From assembly GCA_003646055.1 (NCBI GenBank), contig QNDZ01000062.1, positions 1-8,754 on the forward strand: a stretch of 8,754 bases of DNA, written 5' to 3'. The position numbers and the translations under genes are program-made. This document shows, piece by piece, positions 1 to 6,429 of this stretch (the first letter of the stretch is position 1; every line of letters begins with the position of its first letter). The notes beneath the pieces were generated by a model. It made no database searches and had not been told where the DNA came from. It worked only from the letters and a program-made list of their open reading frames with translations. Source of the stretch: a bacterium (GTDB lineage: Bacteria > Hydrothermota > UBA3072 > B12-G15).

Positions 1-1040
1 TACTTCTTCGCAAATTCAAAGTCCCTCTGGTCATGGGCAGGGACACCCATTACTATTCCAGTTCCATATGAGGCAAGAACATAATCAGCAACCCAGATCT
101 CTATTTTTTCACCTGTGAATGGATGTATCGCAAACCTTCCCGTTGGCACACCCGTTTTCTCCCTCTCTTCACTTTGACGTTCTATCTCACTCATCATTAA
201 AGCATTATCTATATATTTTTTAACCTCTTCTTTATCTATACTCCTGGCATATGGATGTTCTGGTGCTATTGAGATGAAGGTTACACCAAAGAGTGTGTCA
301 GGTCTTGTTGTGAATACGGGAAGTTTGTATCCGTCCTCTGTGTAAAAGTCTATCTCCGCCCCTTCACTTCTTCCAATCCAGTTTCTCTGCATGGTTTTTA
401 CATTCTCAGGCCACCCATCCAGTTTATCTATATCATTCAGTAATCTTTCTGCATAGGCAGTTATTTTTATGAACCACTGCTCCATCTCTTTTTTTCTAAC
501 GGACGTGCCACATCTCCAGCACTTACCACCTATAACCTGTTCATTTGCAAGTACCGTTTTACAGGAATCACACCAGTTAACAAAGGATTTTTCCCTGTAA
601 ACAAGCCTCTTTTCAAAGAGTTTCAGGAAGAGCCATTGATTCCACCTGTAGTATTCTGGTTCTGCTGTAATTATCTCCCTGTCCCAGTCATAACTTATCT
701 GAAGCCTCTTCAGTGTATTCCTTGATGTGGCAATGTTTCCGTATGTCCATTTTTTGGGGCTTTCTCCCTTTTTAATTGCCGCCTGTTCAGCAGGAAGCCC
801 GAATGCATCCCAACCAAATGGATGTAAAAGGTCATACCCCTGCATCTTCTTGTATCTCCAGACAGTATCACCAATTACATAGTTCCTTGTATGCCCGATG
901 TGCATATCCCCTGATGGATATGCGAACATTTCAAGTAGATAGAATTTCTTTTCTGGATTTTCAGGAGTTTTGTAGATTTTTGCCTTTTCCCAGCGCTCCT
1001 GGGAAAATTCCTCAATCTCTTTGAAATTATACCTCTCCAT
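1..1040 (-). CDS. leuS: Leucyl-tRNA synthetase, N-terminal 346 residues (runs off left edge)
   Basis: Cytoplasmic class I aminoacyl-tRNA synthetase that charges tRNA-Leu with leucine. Reading the minus strand from the ATG at 1040 gives an uninterrupted frame to the edge. Visible landmarks are the class I HIGH motif (MHIGH, residues 46-50), the [10 protein letters not shown] block (76-85), a zinc-knuckle-like pair CDSC (157-160) and CWRC (174-177), the [10 protein letters not shown] block (188-197), and the CP1 editing-domain signatures TTRPDT (244-249) and [15 protein letters not shown] (326-340). These match bacterial LeuS closely. The KMSKS loop and anticodon-binding domain lie beyond the window. 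The start is set by the AGGGG ribosome site four bases upstream and by the stop of the preceding gene, which ends one base before. It appears to be the last visible gene of the polysaccharide-export operon, an unusual neighbourhood for leuS. Family assignment is essentially certain; no frameshift is seen in the visible part. Confidence 0.97.
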   Translation of the reverse strand, partial: MERYNFKEIEEFSQERWEKAKIYKTPENPEKKFYLLEMFAYPSGDMHIGHTRNYVIGDTVWRYKKMQGYDLLHPFGWDAFGLPAEQAAIKKGESPKKWTYGNIATSRNTLKRLQISYDWDREIITAEPEYYRWNQWLFLKLFEKRLVYREKSFVNWCDSCKTVLANEQVIGGKCWRCGTSVRKKEMEQWFIKITAYAERLLNDIDKLDGWPENVKTMQRNWIGRSEGAEIDFYTEDGYKLPVFTTRPDTLFGVTFISIAPEHPYARSIDKEEVKKYIDNALMMSEIERQSEEREKTGVPTGRFAIHPFTGEKIEIWVADYVLASYGTGIVMGVPAHDQRDFEFAKK

Positions 1041-1041
1041 A

Positions 1042-2148
1042 TTACCCCTGCTGCTTCCCCTTCAATTCTTCAATCTTTCTTTCAAGTTCAATGAGTTCCT
1101 TTCTCTTTGCCTCAACCCTTGCTGAAAGCGCAATCTCCTCCCTTCTCTTCGCAACAATTCTCTGGGTGAGTTCCACTTCCTGCCTCTTCTTTTCCTCAAT
1201 CCTTGCATCAATATTACTTTCACTAACAACACTGTCAAGTAATGCCTCTTCCTCACTCTTTGCTGTTGAAACAGCAGTTTTGCCTTCTTCTAATGCCTTT
1301 TTAACCTCTTTAAGTTCCTTCTTTTTGTCTTCAAGTTCCACTGTTAACTTTGAAAGTTCAGACCGCAACTCCTCAACCTGCATCCTTTTCTCACCAATGT
1401 TCTGCCATTCTTCATCAATGGACTTCATGTCCTCCTGCTTCTGCTTTATCTGATTCTCTATTTCCTGAAGTTCTTTTCTTTTCTCATCCAGCCCCTTTGT
1501 TAATTCTTCTTCTTCCCTCTTTAAATTGTTTACTGCTTCCTTTAACTTTTCTGCCTCTTCAGTAAGGGTTTCCAGCCCTGTGGATACCTCTGCAACCCTC
1601 TGACCACCCTTTGTCAATGGTATAGAAATCAGGAACATGAGCACAAATGCAATTCCTGAAAACATAAGATACTTTGTAATGGGTGTCTCTTCCTTTTCTC
1701 CGTATATTGCCTCTGATTTCAGGCCAATATGAACCTCTCCGACCTTTTCGTCTCCAAAAATCACTGGTGCTCCAATATCAATCAATTGACCACGAGGGGT
1801 GACCCTTGTCACCCTACCGGTTACCCTTGGACCAGTGTATGTTTCAAGCACCTTTGTGGTATCAAAATCAGCAAGTATAGTTCCATCATTTGTTATTATG
1901 GTGATGTACTTGCTCTCCTTAAAATTACCCTTTGCCTGGTTAAGGAGTATGCTGGTAACAATCTCATCTTCATCAGATACCCCTTCTGATACAATCTGTG
2001 CAAGGAGATGTGCCTTTTCCTTCCATTGACGAAGCAGGATATCTGATGTATCGGATTTTTTCCCAGTACCCAACATGTTCTGGGCATAGAAAAGACCAAA
2101 AACAATAACAAAACTTACTATTCCGATAATTATAGCCTTTCTTATCAT
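1042..2148 (-). CDS. Two-pass membrane protein: extracytoplasmic Cache/PAS-like domain plus long cytoplasmic coiled coil
   Basis: 368 residues, no named family recognised. Seen in order: a basic N-terminus and transmembrane segment (about 4-22), an extracytoplasmic domain (about 25-157), a second transmembrane segment (about 160-178), then a charged heptad-like helix rich in Glu, Lys and Leu (about 187-366) that should form a long coiled coil. The outer domain contains [14 protein letters not shown] (81-94) and [18 protein letters not shown] (126-143). That layout of paired strands around a ligand pocket is typical of single-Cache or PAS-like sensors in chemoreceptors and histidine kinases. 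No HAMP, kinase, cyclase or methyl-accepting domain follows, so the output would be mechanical or through protein binding. The gene starts inside the stop codon of the tyrosine-kinase gene (ATGA overlap) with a strong GGGAGG site. I infer a sensory or scaffolding partner of the polysaccharide co-polymerase. Confidence is high for the gene and topology, moderate for the Cache/PAS call, low for the role. Confidence 0.9.
   Translation of the reverse strand: MIRKAIIIGIVSFVIVFGLFYAQNMLGTGKKSDTSDILLRQWKEKAHLLAQIVSEGVSDEDEIVTSILLNQAKGNFKESKYITIITNDGTILADFDTTKVLETYTGPRVTGRVTRVTPRGQLIDIGAPVIFGDEKVGEVHIGLKSEAIYGEKEETPITKYLMFSGIAFVLMFLISIPLTKGGQRVAEVSTGLETLTEEAEKLKEAVNNLKREEEELTKGLDEKRKELQEIENQIKQKQEDMKSIDEEWQNIGEKRMQVEELRSELSKLTVELEDKKKELKEVKKALEEGKTAVSTAKSEEEALLDSVVSESNIDARIEEKKRQEVELTQRIVAKRREEIALSARVEAKRKELIELERKIEELKGKQQG
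1045..1049 (-). promoter_or_regulatory. Ribosome binding site of leuS
   Basis: AGGGG on the minus strand, four bases before the leuS ATG. It lies inside the last codons of the upstream coiled-coil gene, so leuS is probably translated by reinitiation from that gene. Confidence 0.6.
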
Positions 2149-4283
2149 TGTTTTTCCTCCCTTTTTGAGTACCCATAATAAGGATAGTAATAGTGGTAAT
2201 GGGTGCCTCCATATTCCACATCATTCAAAACTATGCCTTCTGGGGGTGAACCAATATTCTCCAGTGTATTGAGAGCCTTAATGACTATCTCCTTCTTTGC
2301 CAGTCCTGCCCTGGTAACAAGCAGTACGTTTTTTATGTGTGATACTAGATACCTTGTATCACTGAAGATTACAGGTGGAGAATCAATAAAGATGTAGTCA
2401 AACCTCTTCATAAGGGTGTTTATCAATTTCTTGAACTTATCCTTTGCGAGTAATTCTGCTGGATTTGGTGGAACTGTGCCTGAAGGCAGTATCCAGAGGT
2501 TTTTTATATCGCAATCCCTTATTACCTTTTCAATGGACAGTTTCCCAATAAGATATTCAGAGAGCCCTTCTGTGTGTTCCATTTCAAATATTCTGTGTAT
2601 CATGGGGTACCTCAAATCTGCATCAATTATAAGAGTTTTGTTATCAGTCTGTGCTGTTGAGATAGCAAGATTGGCAGAAATAGTAGATTTGCCTTCCTGT
2701 GGAATTGCGCTTGTAATCAGATATGTATGCCCTTCTCCCTTATCAGGGGTTCCAATAAAGTCAAGATTTGCCCTCAATGTCTTGTAGGCCTCTGAAATTG
2801 AAGATTGGGGCTTGTAATGAACAATCAACTTCTCTGTTATGGAAAGAACCCCATTTCCTTTTTTGTGGTTTTCAAGGTGTGGTATAATTCCAATTACGGG
2901 TATATCAGTAATTTCCTCAATATCTGCCTCATCCTTCACCGTAGTATCAATCAACTCAACCAGTGTTATTCCGATTATTCCCAGAATGATTCCACCTATA
3001 AATGCAAGTGCAAAACTCAATTTTTTCTTGGGTTTTACTGGGAAAGAAGGGGTTTCCGCATACTCTATAACCCTCACATTCCCCACTTTCCTTGCCTCTT
3101 CAATCTTGAACTCTTCATACTTCTCAGTGAGGAGTTTGTAAATATCAGAAGCCATGTCATATTCCCTCTGTAATTCAGCAAGCCGTGTCTCTTTTTCAGG
3201 AAGTGCCTTTATCTTCTTCAGATACTTTTCTCTCATATTTTCAAGCACTTCCTTCCTCGTCTTCAGCACAAGGAGGTCTATCTCTGTTTCCATTATCCTG
3301 TCAATAAGGTTTCCAGTGATGGATATGGGATCTGATAAACCCAGGGTATCCGCAGTGAAGTTGGAAATCTCATCCTTCAACTTCTTTTTCAGGTCTTCTA
3401 TATCCTTCTTTATCTCAACAATCTTCGGGTGGTTCTGAGGAAGGCCTTCAATCTCATAAAGGGTCAGGTCTCTTTCAAGTGAGACAAGTTTATCCCTCAA
3501 GTCGTTGATATACCTTCCTGTTACTTCAACAATCTGTGAGGAGAGATTCTCTTTTATATTATCAAGCTTTGTTTTCAAGGCATTGAGTTCAACCTGCTTT
3601 GATGAATATTCAACAAGCGCCCTGTTGTAAATGTCGTTAAAATTGGTCATTTCGTTCGTGATACTCTTAACATGTTCGGATATGGAAATAATCCCTGATT
3701 TTTTCTTGTATTCCTCCAGTGCGATTTCAGCCTTTTTAAGCCTCTCCTCTGCCTTGGGAATCTGTTCCTCAAGGAATCTTTTAACCTGTGTTATTTCATT
3801 CTTTTCAAACTCAAGGGAGAATTCAACTGCTGTATTTGCTATTGCATTTGCAACAATGGCAGCCTCTTGTGGATAGTTTGAGTGGAAGGTAATCCTTATA
3901 ACATTACTCTTTCCTACTGGCATAACAGAATAATTCTTCATCAATTCATATACAGGGGAAGGCTTTTTCAGGATTGGAAGGTCAGGGTTTTCCTTTTTCA
4001 ATCTCTCAAAAACCCTGTGAATAAATGAGGAACTCGTTAACATCTCTATTTCATTTGCAATTGTTTTCTCATCCTCCGTCCACATCCTCTCAACACCAAG
4101 AGAGTATTTTCTTGGTGTGATGAGGATCTTTGTTGTTGCCTGATACACCTTGGGGGTAAGCATAACAAAGATAATTGTAAAAATAAGGATAGCAGCCACA
4201 GAGGAGTAAAGAATCCATTGCCTTCTTCTTAAGACAGTGAGAAATCTGGAAAAATCAAAATAGGTGGTTTCCTGCACTTTCAC
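2145..4283 (-). CDS. Wzc-like polysaccharide co-polymerase with bacterial tyrosine (BY) kinase domain
   Basis: 712-residue inner-membrane protein of the Wzz/Wzc exopolysaccharide transport family, which controls polymer length and export and autophosphorylates on tyrosines. Seen in order: Wzz-type N-terminus with a transmembrane segment (about 23-43), a long periplasmic region with coiled-coil stretches (about 160-400), a proline-containing stretch (P412, P415, P418) leading into the second transmembrane segment (about 423-443), and a cytoplasmic kinase domain. The kinase has the family's SEAYKTLRANL stretch (497-507), Walker A (AIPQEGKST, 526-534), Walker A' (DADLRYP, 554-560) and Walker B (FIDSPP, 632-637). 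The tail from 691 holds eight tyrosines in 22 residues, the expected autophosphorylation cluster. Length is usual for fused proteins of this family. The start is GTG, overlapping the upstream stop as GTGA; a second GTG at codon 3 (4277) is better spaced from the GGAG at 4287-4290 and could be the true start. No partner tyrosine phosphatase is in the window. Confidence 0.95.
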   Translation of the reverse strand: MKVQETTYFDFSRFLTVLRRRQWILYSSVAAILIFTIIFVMLTPKVYQATTKILITPRKYSLGVERMWTEDEKTIANEIEMLTSSSFIHRVFERLKKENPDLPILKKPSPVYELMKNYSVMPVGKSNVIRITFHSNYPQEAAIVANAIANTAVEFSLEFEKNEITQVKRFLEEQIPKAEERLKKAEIALEEYKKKSGIISISEHVKSITNEMTNFNDIYNRALVEYSSKQVELNALKTKLDNIKENLSSQIVEVTGRYINDLRDKLVSLERDLTLYEIEGLPQNHPKIVEIKKDIEDLKKKLKDEISNFTADTLGLSDPISITGNLIDRIMETEIDLLVLKTRKEVLENMREKYLKKIKALPEKETRLAELQREYDMASDIYKLLTEKYEEFKIEEARKVGNVRVIEYAETPSFPVKPKKKLSFALAFIGGIILGIIGITLVELIDTTVKDEADIEEITDIPVIGIIPHLENHKKGNGVLSITEKLIVHYKPQSSISEAYKTLRANLDFIGTPDKGEGHTYLITSAIPQEGKSTISANLAISTAQTDNKTLIIDADLRYPMIHRIFEMEHTEGLSEYLIGKLSIEKVIRDCDIKNLWILPSGTVPPNPAELLAKDKFKKLINTLMKRFDYIFIDSPPVIFSDTRYLVSHIKNVLLVTRAGLAKKEIVIKALNTLENIGSPPEGIVLNDVEYGGTHYHYYYPYYGYSKREEKQ
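2156..2161 (-). promoter_or_regulatory. Ribosome binding site of the coiled-coil membrane protein
   Basis: GGGAGG on the minus strand, seven bases before the ATG at 2148, embedded in the last codons of the kinase gene. Together with the ATGA stop/start overlap it supports translational coupling and fixes the start of the 368-residue protein. Confidence 0.75.
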
Positions 4284-4669
4284 CTGCTCCAGAATGTCTG
4301 ATAGAGAATGGCAACAGCTCCGGCAATTATACTCAAGAAACGAACCACATCACCGAGTGTAGCAGATGCTGAGCGTGGAACAATCACCACATCACCTGGT
4401 GATATCATAGGTATGGATTTTTTCTTCCCGTTTATAAAATCGTTTACATTAACAATCACAACATCTCCATTTATGCTGACAACCTTTACTCGATTCAAAT
4501 TGGCAGATCTTAAAGGACCACCAGCAAAGGAGATTGCCTCTACTATGTTTATATTTGGGGGAACCGCATAATGTCCAGGATTTCGCACCTCTCCCCATAC
4601 CTGGATACTTACATATATCCCCGGCTGTTCATACCCGGCAGCATTCAAGGCTATTAAAAGTATTAACAC
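4280..4669 (-). CDS. Short SLBB-domain protein, Wza/polysaccharide-export type lacking the Poly_export domain
   Basis: 129 residues from the GTG at 4669. Seen: a short hydrophobic N-terminus that may be a signal peptide (about 1-12), one SLBB beta-grasp domain (about 19-74) with GEVRNPGHY at its start and an AISFAGGP helix, the closing PGDVVIVPRS motif (91-100) found near the end of Wza-family proteins, then a hydrophobic C-terminal helix (about 105-125) and a basic end. Full Wza-type outer-membrane export proteins carry an N-terminal Poly_export domain and are usually well over 200 residues; this one matches only the C-terminal part of such proteins. It is first in an operon with the Wzc-like kinase, which supports a role in polysaccharide export. 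The TTG at 4675 extends the frame two codons but sits directly against the -10 box and is probably not transcribed; GTG at 4669 falls at the predicted transcription start. The frame is confident; the exact start and the membrane in which it sits are not. Confidence 0.85.
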   Translation of the reverse strand: MLILLIALNAAGYEQPGIYVSIQVWGEVRNPGHYAVPPNINIVEAISFAGGPLRSANLNRVKVVSINGDVVIVNVNDFINGKKKSIPMISPGDVVIVPRSASATLGDVVRFLSIIAGAVAILYQTFWSR

Positions 4670-4675
4670 ATCCAA

Positions 4676-4704
4676 ATTATAAGAATTATCAGGGATTATG
4701 TCAA
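4676..4704 (-). promoter_or_regulatory. Sigma-70-type promoter of the SLBB/tyrosine-kinase/leuS operon
   Basis: On the minus strand a perfect TTGACA (4704-4699) is followed after exactly 17 bases by a perfect TATAAT (4681-4676). The predicted first transcribed base is about 4669, which is the G of the GTG start codon, leaving no room for a 5' leader or Shine-Dalgarno site. Confidence 0.85.
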
Positions 4705-4773
4705 GTATTTAATCGAAAATCTATAAAGTAACCTAAATCACTGATTGTCTTTTATTAATAGAAGATATAGAAA

Positions 4774-4790
4774 TTCTGCACTTGACAGAA
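4774..4790. repeat. Small inverted repeat over the -35 box of the kinase operon
   Basis: TTCTG, seven bases, CAGAA. The right arm overlaps the last two bases of the TTGACA -35 box, so it could be an operator. It is only five bases per arm and may be chance. Confidence 0.25.
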
Positions 4791-4812
4791 TGGTTTTTAC
4801 CCATTGTATTAT
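4782..4812 (+). promoter_or_regulatory. Promoter of the PfkB kinase/surface-protein operon
   Basis: A perfect TTGACA lies at 4782-4787. Candidate -10 boxes are TGTATT at 4805-4810 (17-base spacer, 4 of 6 matches) and TATTAT at 4807-4812 (19-base spacer, 5 of 6 matches). Either places transcription start within a few bases of the ATG at 4816. The CTTGACA core is shared with the divergent promoter on the other strand. Confidence 0.65.
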
Positions 4813-4815
4813 ACC

Positions 4816-5694
4816 ATGAAAATCGGTGTTTCTGGATGTCTGAGTTTTGATATTATAAAGAATCCTGAATTCTCCATCCAGTCATGGGGTGGTATTGCCT
4901 ACAATCTTCTTACACTATCCTTATGCGAATATGCAGAGGTCTACCCTATCACATATGTGGGGGTAGAGTTAAAGGAACGTCTTTATAAACTCCTTCCTGA
5001 AAACGTATCAACTGAATGCATAAGGATTTCCAATGCAACCAACAGAAACACAATCCATGTGCTCGGGGAAAACAGGTATGAATTTATTACCCCATACGCA
5101 CCTGAAATTAGTATTGAGATGTTATCCTGCCCTGGAGAGATGGAACTCCTCATGCTCAATCCTGTTATGGGCTGGGAATTTTCCACGGATACCCTTCAGA
5201 GTATAGACAGGGTGAACTCAAGGATAAAAATGATTGATGTACACAATTTAACACTCGGCACGCATGATAGCGGAAGGAGATACAGAATCTCGCTTGACAA
5301 AAAATTGGTGGATACAATCCTCAAAAAATTCCATATTATTCAGATGAACAGGGAGGAATACAACTCTTTTACAGGGAAAGAATATCCCGAAGGATTAAAA
5401 GACCTGCCAGAAACAATCATTTTCTTTATTACACTTGCAAGTGAAGGGGCAACTGTGGTATATGACAGAAGGATTGAAACATTCAAACCACAGAGGATTT
5501 TCAACCAGGATATTATCGGAGCGGGGGATATATCAGGGAGTATTTTTGCCCTGTCCTTTCTTTTCACCGGCGACCCATTCATTTCCTGTGAGAGAACCGT
5601 CAGGATTATGGAGCATCTTGAGGGGAACAAACTTGAAGAAAAGATTGAATCAATAAAGCAAATCCTTATTGACACCTTTGATTTAAGGGAATAA
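4816..5694 (+). CDS. PfkB-family (ribokinase-like) carbohydrate or nucleoside kinase
   Basis: 292-residue cytoplasmic kinase of the PfkB/ribokinase superfamily, which transfers phosphate from ATP to a sugar or nucleoside hydroxyl. Seen: N-terminal first strand MKIGVSGCLSFDI, the substrate-lid Gly pair WGGIAYN (24-30), the MNREE stretch (177-181) matching the family's NxxE metal/phosphate motif, and DIIGAGD (232-238), the anion hole with D238 as expected catalytic base. Length is normal for the family. The substrate cannot be read from sequence. The ATG at 4816 was chosen over the in-frame TTG at 4804 because the family's first strand begins there and because TTG would fall before or inside the -10 box. 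No Shine-Dalgarno site precedes it. It is the first gene of the plus-strand operon, nine bases before the lipoprotein gene. It may make or salvage a phosphorylated sugar, possibly for the surface polymer exported by the divergent operon, but that link rests only on location. Confidence 0.9.
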   Translation: MKIGVSGCLSFDIIKNPEFSIQSWGGIAYNLLTLSLCEYAEVYPITYVGVELKERLYKLLPENVSTECIRISNATNRNTIHVLGENRYEFITPYAPEISIEMLSCPGEMELLMLNPVMGWEFSTDTLQSIDRVNSRIKMIDVHNLTLGTHDSGRRYRISLDKKLVDTILKKFHIIQMNREEYNSFTGKEYPEGLKDLPETIIFFITLASEGATVVYDRRIETFKPQRIFNQDIIGAGDISGSIFALSFLFTGDPFISCERTVRIMEHLEGNKLEEKIESIKQILIDTFDLRE

Positions 5695-5703
5695 AATATC
5701 TGT

Positions 5704-6429
5704 ATGAAGCGTACATATATTTTGATACTGCTCCTTGCTGGATGCAGAGGTGGTTATATAGGGTTGCCTGAGACCAGAATATTAAATGGACCACCTGATG
5801 GCACTGTTGTTTATAACAACACAATCAAGTTTGTCTGGGAGGGTAATGGATACACAACAGAGTTCAGGTATTGCATAGATACAATTCTATCAGAATGGAC
5901 TGATGCCGAATCCATAACCCTTATACTGGATGAAGGATGGCATACATTTTCCGTGTATGGAAGAAACCTTATTGGAGAGATTGAGAACACATTCCCCAGA
6001 ACAACCTTCCTTGTTGATGGTATAAGGAACGGATTCTCTCTGGCTCCATTGCTGGATACAGTGAGCATCACAAGGCACTTTACCATATTGTTGAGGGCAG
6101 AGACGCCATCTTTGCACAGATATGAACATTTTGTGATAAAATGGGACAGGTCAAAGGTAGAGTTTTCTGATATTCTCTATGATTCATCATCTTACTCTCC
6201 CAATGCTTTCCCTGTGATTATTACGAGGTCATATGAGGATTCTGTTGAGATTTTTTTGAGCATGCTGTGTGGAAACTTCCCAGAACAGGACAGGGTAATA
6301 TGTACAATAGAGTTTATTCCCCTTAACCCCGGGGAATGTGATTTTATTCTTTATGGAGAGATATTTGACTCCACAGGTATCGCTGTACCTATGGATACAT
6401 TACAGGGAGGGACAATTGTTATTCATTAG
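5704..6429 (+). CDS. Lipoprotein with Ig-like domain and cohesin-like module
   Basis: 241 residues. The N-terminus MKRTYILILLLAGC is a short lipoprotein signal with lipobox LAGC, so C14 should be lipidated and the protein tethered to a membrane. Residues about 22-105 form an Ig- or fibronectin-like beta domain (FVWEGNGY, SEWTDA, GWHTFSVYGRN). Residues about 110-241 fit the cohesin / carbohydrate-binding-like fold: HFTILL (125-130), FVIKWDRSKVEFSDI (143-157, the 'yDps.lev' position), VICTIEFIPLNPGECDFIL (198-216), then a D-x-x-G turn and closing strand GGTIVIH. Cohesins bind dockerins in cellulosomes, and a dockerin-like protein is encoded directly downstream. The cohesin call is by pattern, not by search. 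The gene starts nine bases after the kinase stop; the nearest Shine-Dalgarno-like site, AAGGGA, is rather far upstream (about 13 bases), so translation may depend on coupling. Confidence 0.85.
   Translation: MKRTYILILLLAGCRGGYIGLPETRILNGPPDGTVVYNNTIKFVWEGNGYTTEFRYCIDTILSEWTDAESITLILDEGWHTFSVYGRNLIGEIENTFPRTTFLVDGIRNGFSLAPLLDTVSITRHFTILLRAETPSLHRYEHFVIKWDRSKVEFSDILYDSSSYSPNAFPVIITRSYEDSVEIFLSMLCGNFPEQDRVICTIEFIPLNPGECDFILYGEIFDSTGIAVPMDTLQGGTIVIH
6405..6411 (+). promoter_or_regulatory. Ribosome binding site deciding a TTG start
   Basis: GGGAGGG inside the 3' end of the lipoprotein gene, four bases before an in-frame TTG at 6416. Its strength and spacing support TTG as the start of the dockerin-like protein rather than the earlier in-frame ATG at 6338, which would overlap the lipoprotein gene by 92 bases. 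Confidence 0.7.

Noticed and set aside
776..1024. Plus-strand open frame of 82 codons opposite leuS
   Set aside because: Lies entirely antisense to clearly conserved LeuS sequence; its peptide looks like no known protein.
1091..1453. Plus-strand open frame of 120 codons opposite the coiled-coil gene
   Set aside because: A Ser/Phe-rich shadow of Glu/Lys-rich codons on the real minus-strand gene, with no ribosome site or recognisable family.
4667..4704. Bacteroidetes-type -7/-33 promoter
   Set aside because: TATAATTTG resembles TAnnTTTG but has the wrong spacing, while a perfect TTGACA-17-TATAAT is present and ribosome sites inside the operons are strong.
4753..4760. Palindrome TATTAATA as an operator
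   Set aside because: Eight AT-only bases in an AT-rich intergenic region are expected by chance.
4804..4815. TTG at 4804 as start of the PfkB kinase
   Set aside because: It lies at or before the -10 box, so it is unlikely to be transcribed, and the family's first strand begins at the ATG at 4816.
6338..6415. Upstream in-frame ATG at 6338 as start of the dockerin-like protein
   Set aside because: It would overlap the lipoprotein gene by 92 bases and bury the signal peptide. The TTG at 6416 has GGGAGGG at good spacing and begins the hydrophobic segment.
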